A stretch of 64,000 nt of DNA from the NCBI GenBank assembly GCA_018340375.1, contig JAFFJZ010000004.1, positions 49,330,001-49,394,000 on the forward strand, given 5' to 3'. Both the position numbers and the translations under genes were made by a program. Below the pieces are notes generated by a model that saw only the letters and a program-made list of their open reading frames with translations, searched no databases and was not told where the DNA came from. Position 1 is the stretch's first letter, and the number at the start of each line of letters is the position of its first letter. Below, in pieces: positions 56,484 to 64,000 of this stretch. The stretch is from Gonatopus flavifemur (lineage: Eukaryota; Arthropoda; Insecta; Hymenoptera; Dryinidae).

Positions 56484-58477
56484 GAACCCACGGGAAGAAG
56501 AACTCGACGAGCGCTCGAACCGCGGTAAAAGTATTGTCCAAGCGGTCACGTGGGGGACCGAAAAAAAAGTCGGAATTTTGGAAAACTAAAAATACTGGGT
56601 GATAGGGCTTGAAAAATCAATACGAGTGTTCGTTTACAATATTTTTCTATGATCAATAGTTTTCGAGAGAAAAATTAAAAAGTACCTCTTTTTCTCGTAC
56701 TAAAAATGAATGTTTTTTCATCTTAGACTCGTTATAACTCGAGCAGTTTTCAACGTATCAAGATGAGTCTTGCAGATTCTGATTCGGAACACTCCCCCGA
56801 GGATGACGATTTCGACAAAATTTTCAAAAATTGATGCAAAATTAATGAATTTTTAATTTGAAGTGAAAACTTGGTTTACAACGAAGAGGAAAACTTTGCA
56901 TTGAAAAAGTGTCGGGGGAAGTATGAGCTACGAAAAACTTCCAGCGACAAAGTTGTTCGCTAGTGTGCGGACAAACTTTATGGAAAATTTCAGATCAATT
57001 GGACTATTGGTTCGAAAGATACAGCGATTTATCCATCAGCTCGCAGCGGAAATTTCTCATGACTCTACGTCGTTTACCTGCTGAATATGAGGATCCGAAT
57101 GAAAGGTTGCATTCACTCGATTTCTCAACGTAGATTCATGTTTTTTTGGTCGAAGCATCCAAATATCCAACTATTTTTGCAAAATTCGTTATACATTGTT
57201 TTTTTTTATAAACAATTTTTATTCAACGCATCATTGTTCAATCCTCATTCTGCAAGATGAAAATTAAAGATTGAAGATTTGTGTGCTCTCTCGAACTCAA
57301 TAGTTTCCGAAACTTATTTCACGACTACTTGGCCAAATCTTATCGGAATGATATAGGGTAAGGCGAGGTAATATGCCAGTGTGGGTAAAATGCCACTTGG
57401 GTGATATTTTCCAAAATTACCGCAGATGGCAATCATATATTCTTTTGAATCAGTAGACTAACTGATTCCGAAGAACATATGACTAAGCTATGACTGCTAT
57501 CTGCGGTAATTTTGGGAAATATCACCCAAGTGGCATTTTACCCACACTGGCATATTACCCCGCCTTACCCTAAACATCGATATCCAGATTCCATGTGTAT
57601 TGCCGAAGCTTGTAAAATGATTCGAATGATGAAAACGTTTCGTTTTTCACTAATATTTGATAACGAATTAGTGGCTCTCAGGCTCGTGTTTTCCGAGTTT
57701 CAACGACACAAAGTGTCGAGCGAAATGTGAAATTAAGAAAACTTCGAACAATAAAGTTATGCTCTTATGTTTGAGGAAGTTTTTCTGGAAATTTGAAATT
57801 AATCGAACAAAAAATATGGGGTTTATGATTTATGTAAAACAAGCGGAGCCGCCGATCACGCAGGACTTCGGTGTTGAGGAATGAAGACACAAAACATCAA
57901 ATGAAAACAAATGCCTATATAGTAATTGCAACCGTAAGAATAGAAAACATTGCTCCCTCCGATGTAAGAGAAAGTGCATAATTCCACATTTTGAACAATT
58001 TTATTATTGACTTTATTTTCCGGGTTGGTGTAATAATAATGTCTGATAAAAACAGTTCAAAAACTGGTCGAAAACGTACAAGAAATCCGAACAACTGGAT
58101 ATAGAACAAAAACAAAAAGGCTAAAAACGAGGTTTGTATATTCCGTATATATATTTAGTATAATACAGTGTGCAATGGAATGGCGCTGTCAATAAATTTC
58201 TTAATTTTCCATGCATAACTGAGACATAATACATTGTATTTTCGCAGTCATCGATGTATAAATATTTCTGTATCTAACAGTCGTCCAACCCATAGAGCAT
58301 CGAAGATTTCATTACGACCGCAGAAATCTAACGTTTGAAATATTGGAATATTCTTGTAATATTGCTGCATGTCGTACTGAGATTTCAAAGTCCTTTCACA
58401 AATATTGCAATGTCCGGTAATCTTACATTGCAATACAAGATTTCTGAATTATTTTTGAAATATTTCAAGAACATTTA
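56484..58477 (+). mobile_element. Sola-like DNA transposon, copy 3 (truncated arm)
   Basis: Mirror of the right 2 kb of copy 2: terminus GAACCCACGGGAAG, the GGGTAAGGCG MITE (57356-57570), exon 1 of the transposase (58039-58131, with the same TAG at codon 22) and part of the intron. Ends abruptly at 58477 in GAACATTTA, followed by a poly(A) run leading into the second foldback copy. Exon 2 is absent. Confidence 0.85.
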
Positions 58478-60985
58478 AAAAAAAATTGAACTCAAGCTGC
58501 TCTGACCAATATTTTATCAGTTACAGCCATTTTTTAAACTGAAAATGTAAGAAATTCATCGATAATAGCACTGGAAAAAGTTTGGTGCGGCTCCTATGCC
58601 AAATCTGGCTCAGATGTTCAGCGTAATTGAAATTTTACGTACTTGCGTGCAACTCCTGCACCGGATTTGGTGGACCAGCTGCCCCAAATCGTAGGTACAA
58701 ACGCTGCGCGTCATTGAAATGACAGGTCAAGCACCAAACTTTTTTCAGTGAGCAAATAATGATATCTAAATACAACTTTTTGATTGATGACCATCATATT
58801 TTCCTAAAATAACAACTTTTCTAGATTTACTCTGATGTATGATTGATTATAAAAGTGAAAATAACATACAAATTCATAACAAAAGAAACAACAATACGTA
58901 AATTATGTAATTTTTCAACATTTCTGAAGTATAACAAAAAAACATCCAAATATGAATCATCAAATTTTTGGGAACAAAATGCTGGAAGTACCAAAAAGTT
59001 TGATAGTATACTATTTCCCCTATAGGGGAAAAATATTCCTCTGTAGGGGCGACTGGGGTGAATCCACCACCCCGCCTTGGAATTGGATTCCTTGGAAAAT
59101 GATCACAATGTTATTCAACTATTCAACAATTTGTCATGTCATTGTTTACAATAGCACACAAAACCGTTATTCTGGGATTTGTTTGGTGTGGCTGTTTTCC
59201 AATTCCAAGGGAAGGCGGGTGGCGGATTTAGCCCAGTTTCCCCTGTATCAAAAAACTAATTCTCGTTATTTCTTCACTTCATCTCTATTAGAGCTCTCCG
59301 TGGGCCCTAGTAGAAAAGCTGAATAGTAGTTCGAATTGAACCGGATAAGATTCTCGGGTTTTCATTCGGGTGCGTATGCGGATTTCGCGGGAATCCTTCC
59401 CTCGGTTCTATCTGAATCCTATCCAGATTTTAATGCTGGATATTTTTCGAACCCCCATATGAAATTTGGATAGAAATCAGTTTTTTGTTCGGGTTCCATT
59501 TTGGATTTCAAAAAATATATGGTCCAACAACCTAATTAGGATCCGGATAATTATGCAGAAGAAAACGGAATGGTGATCCGGATAAAACCTGCATGATAAT
59601 CCAAATTTTATCCGTATGGGACTTCCGGGATTCCATCCGGGTGCGTATCGGAATTTGCGGTGATTGTTTATCCGGTTCCCTTCGGATCCTAATCAGGTTT
59701 TTGGACCATATATTTTCTGAAATCCAAAATAGAACCCGAACAAAAAACTGATTTCTGTCCAAATTTCATATGGGGGTTCGAAAAATATCCAGCATCAAAA
59801 TCCGGATAGAATTCAGATAGAACCGAGGGAAGAATTCCCGCGAAATCCGCATACGCACCCGAATGAAAACCCGAGAATCTTATCCGGTTCAATTCGAACT
59901 ACTATTCAGCTTTCCTACTAGGGCCCACGGAGAGCTCTAATAGAGATGAAGTGAAGAAATAACGAGGATTAGTTTTTTGATATAGGGGAAACTGGGCTAA
60001 ATCCGCCACCCGCCTTCCCTTGGAATTGGAAAACAGCCACACCAAACAAATCCCAGAATAGCGGTTTTGTGTGCTATTGTAAACAATGACATGACAGATT
60101 GTTGAATAGTTGAATAACATTGTGATCATTTTCCAAGGAATCCAATTCCAAGGCGAGGTGGTGGATTCACCCCAGTTGCCCCTACAGAGGAATATTTTTC
60201 CCCTATAGGGGAAATAGTATACTATCAAACTTTTTGGTACTTCCAGCATTTTGTTCCCAAAAATTTGATGATTCATATTTGGATGTTTTTTTGTTATACT
60301 TCAGAAATGTTGAAAAATTACATAATTTACGTATTGTTGTTTCTTTTGTTATGAATTTGTATGTTATTTTCACTTTTATAATCAATCATACATCAGAGTA
60401 AATCTAGAAAAGTTGTTATTTTAGGAAAATATGATGGTCATCAATCAAAAAGTTGTATTTAGATATCATTATTTGCTATTATCGATGAATTTCTTACATT
60501 TTCAGTTTAAAAAATGGCTGTGACTGATAAAATATTGATCAGAGCAACTTGAGTTCTTTTTTTTTTTGAAGAGGATGAAATTCTCTTTGGAAATGTGTGT
60601 GTTCTCTTCCCCTACTCTGAGCAGTTTGCTCTGAAAAATAAGAAAAACCACAATTTTTTTCAAACCATGTATTTCGACGCCTGTTACTGGAGAACCAGCA
60701 CGAGCTAAATGAAAAACCCCAAGACTGATTTTGAAGAGCATGGAATCCCCTACAAGATCCAACAAACCGTCTTAAAGTATCATAAGAAGCGGCTGAGCAT
60801 TAGAAATTTGAAGAAAAGAACAATTATTTCTCATGCATTTTAAATGGGAAAAATTCAAATCGAAATGGCAGGTACTTGAAATTGGAATTAAGACCTCATC
60901 TTTGGTGAGTATTTCTTTGTCTATGTGTAAATTGATATTCTGCTTGAGCACCTGAAAAAAAAAATTTGCGGAAATGAATCACCCT
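58478..60985. mobile_element. Second foldback copy, left end truncated
   Basis: 58478-60477 reads as the reverse complement of 52008-54008, including the arm-specific substitutions of the first copy. From 60478 it continues as a diverged arm (several substitutions, a ~46-bp insertion near 60678-60724) to the terminus AATCACCCT at 60985. The diverged arm lacks the CACTG MITE. Confidence 0.85.
58569..58750. mobile_element. CACTG-ended MITE, third copy
   Basis: Same 182-bp element as 51827-52008. The opposite arm of this foldback copy has none at the matching site (60477/60478). Confidence 0.8.
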
Positions 60986-63126
60986 AGTATTCATACTTCA
61001 GTCATATTGTCATTTCCAAGGTTGTTCCCAAAATACAATCGTATGAGGAGAAAACAAATGAATATCACAGAATTTTTTAGAAATGTTCTGGAGAAGAAAA
61101 GTGTGAAAGTAACAAGATTGGGATTGAAAACGATCGACGAATAATGATAGGAACAACAGGAAAAATGAACGGAAAAGGAAGTTATATCGAGCAAATGAAT
61201 AATCGTGAGTATGAGTACAAGTGAATATTATATATAATGTAAGAATTACATATCAAGAAAGTTGTTTTACTCCACCCTACTGATCCAAGGTCAACAAAAG
61301 TTATTTTTCCACACCTCTCGCACAGGCCGCAGTGCAAAGAGTATTTTTAAAGAATTCATAAAGAATACAATCAGTTCAATACGAATTCTTCATGGATCCT
61401 TCTGGGTCTGTGGTGCTATGTGGGCTATGAAACCCGAGTGATATTTTACTCATATGATACACATGAATTATATCAACAACACTCCAAAAAACTTTTCAAG
61501 ACTTCAATTTTTTGAATGACCCTCTCAAAAACTCTTCAAAAACTCTTTCACCAATTAGAATATATTATTTTTTCAATTAAATCCAATTCTCCAAGTACGT
61601 TTTTATGAACTCTTCAACAAATAATCCGATAAAAAAATCCGAGCACTTTACAAATAAAGTCTTTGGAGTCAACACCATAGTATTTACTCTACAAGAGCTC
61701 ATGGAAAATTGGATTTGAGGATGCTATTGGAAACGAACATTTTGATGATCAACAGTCAAGGAATTGACGTCTTCAACTTCAGTAGTTTCACCATGCTACT
61801 TTCCTGTCAATGAATCGATCATATCGACTTCATCTCTCGTGGTAACATTGTAACTTATCATCACAACTTGTTGGACATGTAGCCCACTCCCTTACAAATA
61901 TTCATTTCTTTGGAACAACATTACTATATTAGGAATAGCACCGAAAGCGAGAGATCAACCGGAAATTTTTCCCACAAATAATTAAAATTGAATTCGAGAC
62001 TATTAGTTTCGGAGAAAACTGGGGAATGCAAATTGGATGTGGGGACGAGCTCCGTGATATTCCAATGATCATGCCTATCATCACATATGGATATAATCAA
62101 CAAACTAATTTCTATATCCGGTTCAAAATTTCAGCCAACAATTATTAGCGAGAATGTAAACTGAAAATCGAGAGTGTTCTGGTAATTATATTGATATGTG
62201 ATCATAAGCATCATAATTGCAATATCAAGGACTTTTTTCACACATTCAATCTGCATACCCAAGTTTTTTTTGACACCAATAGTTTCGAATTTAATTTCAG
62301 TCATTTACACAGAAATTTTGTATGTATCTCTACCTTGCATCATCATCCCAAATACTCAGATGGCACAAATATACTTGATGAGTTTATGAGAGTTCATTCG
62401 AAGTTCATGGAGAGCCTTTCTATGGTCGCTCCACATGAGAATTTTATGAATTCATAGTATTCAAAATAAACTTCCACTGATTCTTTTTAAATTCGATGAA
62501 TTCATCAGGTGTTCATTCGGTTCAGCATTAACGGAAAGTTGATTGAGACTATGGTGTGTTGTCTGGGTATTGCAATGTTGTTGTACAGGAATAAACATCC
62601 GTGCGAAAGCAGGTTGAATGTGAAATAATGTGTTATGATAAATAACAATGTTGTCACGGGAAGTGATATCGATATAATTGATTTACTGGCACAAGTATAG
62701 CTCAACAGTGAAATAATAATAAGAAGGTAAACCCTTTGACTGTTGGTCATGGAGATGTTAATCTTCAATAACATCCTTAAATGCAACTTTTCATGAGCTC
62801 ATGTAGGTTTAACATGTTGTTTTAGGCACTGAAGATTTCACTTGTGAATCAGTCACATTCTTCATCGGGTGAATTGTTGAAAAGTTCGCAAAAACGTACT
62901 GGAAAAATTGGATTTTTTAATTTCATTCAAATATTAATATATTTTGAGTAGACAAAGAATTCATGAACAGTTTCTGAAGAGGTCTTTCGAGAGATTATTG
63001 TCTGGGAAAATTTTTCCGGATTGTTATACTATTGTTAATAATTTATATTTTCAAATACAAATAAATTCTGTCGCACCTTCAGTACATTCCATCCAAAATT
63101 CAATAGTCGAATGGAATAATCGATTA
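60986..63126. other. Unassigned AT-rich stretch
   Basis: No gene recognised. AACTCTTCAA-like words recur at 61495-61615, and ATGAATTC/GAATTCAT words at 62390-62520. A frame of 88 codons (62191-62457) has no known motif. Confidence 0.4.
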
Positions 63127-63380
63127 CACGGAGAGAAATGTATTTGGAAAAATTACCATTTTATTCGTAAACTAGAACTATTCGGCAAAACCAGACAATA
63201 ATTTATAATATAACTCCTCATCATTGCCAGCTGTGATGGTAAAAATCGAGATTAATTTGGATTTTTACCATCACAGCTGGCAATGATTAGGAGTTATGCT
63301 ATACATTATTGTCTGATTTTTCCGGATAGTTCTAGTTTACGAATAAAATGGTAATCTTTCCAAATAAATTTCTCTCCGTG
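63127..63380. mobile_element. CACGGAG palindromic element (254 bp)
   Basis: CACGGAGAGAAATGTATTTGG to its inverse, flanked by TA (63125-63126, 63381-63382). It pairs almost to the centre (TGCCAGCTGTGATGGTAAAAA and complement). This member is a plain hairpin with little word repetition. Confidence 0.9.
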
Positions 63381-63382
63381 TA

Positions 63383-63787
63383 TGCATGTAACCTTTGGCG
63401 TACCGCGCCTGGGGTGGGCATTTGTCACTCGTTTGTAACTGAGCGTATTCATGATTATGGAAAGTGAGAGATTCTCGACACTGAAAGATCTTTTAGTGGC
63501 AAAATTGTGGTGGATATCCTCAAGAACAATGCGGGAGAATTTGAGCAACTTCCAGATTGTAGGTCAAAAATCATCACAAATTCAATGAAACCAATTCATA
63601 TTCGTCACTGGGAACGTAGAAGTATTGTCGTTTCCAATGGAGGAATATATTGTTGTTCACAGATGATTGTTGATAAACAACTTGTGAGCAGCATTAGTTC
63701 GCAATATTATAGTTGTCGAGACAGAAAACCAATATGATACGGGAGTTTGAATCGTTAGTTAGAATGAAATTTCGACTACCCTTGTAA
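63383..63787. other. Unassigned stretch
   Basis: No gene recognised; an 80-codon frame on either strand lacks known motifs. Confidence 0.35.
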
Positions 63788-64000
63788 AAATGAATCATAT
63801 ATATAACCACACATGGTACATATATGATTTCACAGATTCATATATGACCCCTATATAATTCACATATGGGCCATATATGATTTCAGGCATTCATATATGG
63901 ACCATATAAATTTCATATATGGCGTTATGTTCCCTATATATAGGCCGTGTTTGGTCCTTATATGGATTGAACAATCGTATATGAATTTTATATGGTCATA
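63788..64000. repeat. CATATATG word array at the window edge
   Basis: CATATATG, ATATGGNC and ATATGAAT words recur about every 10-20 bp on both strands (for example CACATATGGGCCATATATGA) to the end of the window. It resembles the interiors of the palindromic word-repeat elements, but no terminus is visible. Confidence 0.6.

Larger units (their letters stand above)
47268..58477. repeat. Inverted duplication with 5.6-kb arms
   Basis: 47268-52872 and 52873-58477 are reverse complements; paired positions sum to 105744-105745. Sampled outer-arm blocks match without difference, while the central 600-1,200 bp differ by scattered substitutions. Arms contain part of a Sola-like element, about 2.1 kb of unique-looking DNA and half of a foldback element. 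Pairing stops at 47268/58477. Either a recent inverted duplication or an assembly artefact. Confidence 0.9.

Overview
This window looks like AT-rich, transposon-packed DNA from an animal, most likely an insect. The evidence is the set of families present: an intact DD34D mariner, a DD41D mariner-like fragment, an RTE-type LINE, a Ty3/gypsy pol fragment, several hAT-type elements and 4-bp-TSD DDE transposons with spliced transposase genes. I recognise no host gene, rRNA or conventional tRNA, and nothing prokaryotic. Almost every ORF longer than 150 codons is a transposase or retroelement protein, and nearly all are broken.

Layout. 1-862: 3' part of a DD41D mariner-like element. 866-12254: a tandem satellite (353-bp dimer of two ~176-bp monomers, orientation reversed near 10083), invaded twice by AATT-targeting transposons: 1635-7451 (Sola-like, spliced transposase) and 7623-9529 (deletion derivative of a related subfamily). 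12480-20268: a long-inverted-repeat element whose minus-strand transposase gene (18847 to 13135, about seven exons) has been hit by four TA- or AA-flanked palindromic elements, a hAT MITE and the intact mariner. 20404-31184: hAT remnants; a hAT gene (30943 to 23506) is split by a 5.1-kb insertion that itself holds several palindromes. 31196-35519: palindromic elements built from TTTGCTG/CAGCAAA words, one of them split by a full-length RTE LINE (32057-35406). 38002-43481: Ty3/gypsy pol, split by a hAT-like element (39628-43396) with an almost intact transposase. 43482-49260: a second Sola-like element. 47268-58477: an inverted duplication with 5.6-kb arms, centred on a foldback element (51364-54380). 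A second foldback copy follows (58478-60985). 60986-64000: unrecognised AT-rich DNA, one CACGGAG palindrome, and a CATATATG word array running off the edge.

How it fits together. The window is a stack of datable insertions: exact target duplications, and empty sites preserved in partner arms (mariner at 19206/19207, CACTG MITE at 60477/60478, GGGTAAGG MITE near 6575 and 44352, hAT MITE near 26430), give the order of events. The most unusual signal is a group of palindromic elements that share near-constant termini (CACGGAGARAAA, TA target duplications) while each interior is filled with a different short repeated word. A possibly related group has CCC..GTGGAA-type ends and AC/GT duplications. 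I do not recognise this architecture as a described family. All joins, exons and target duplications were read by eye and need alignment to confirm.
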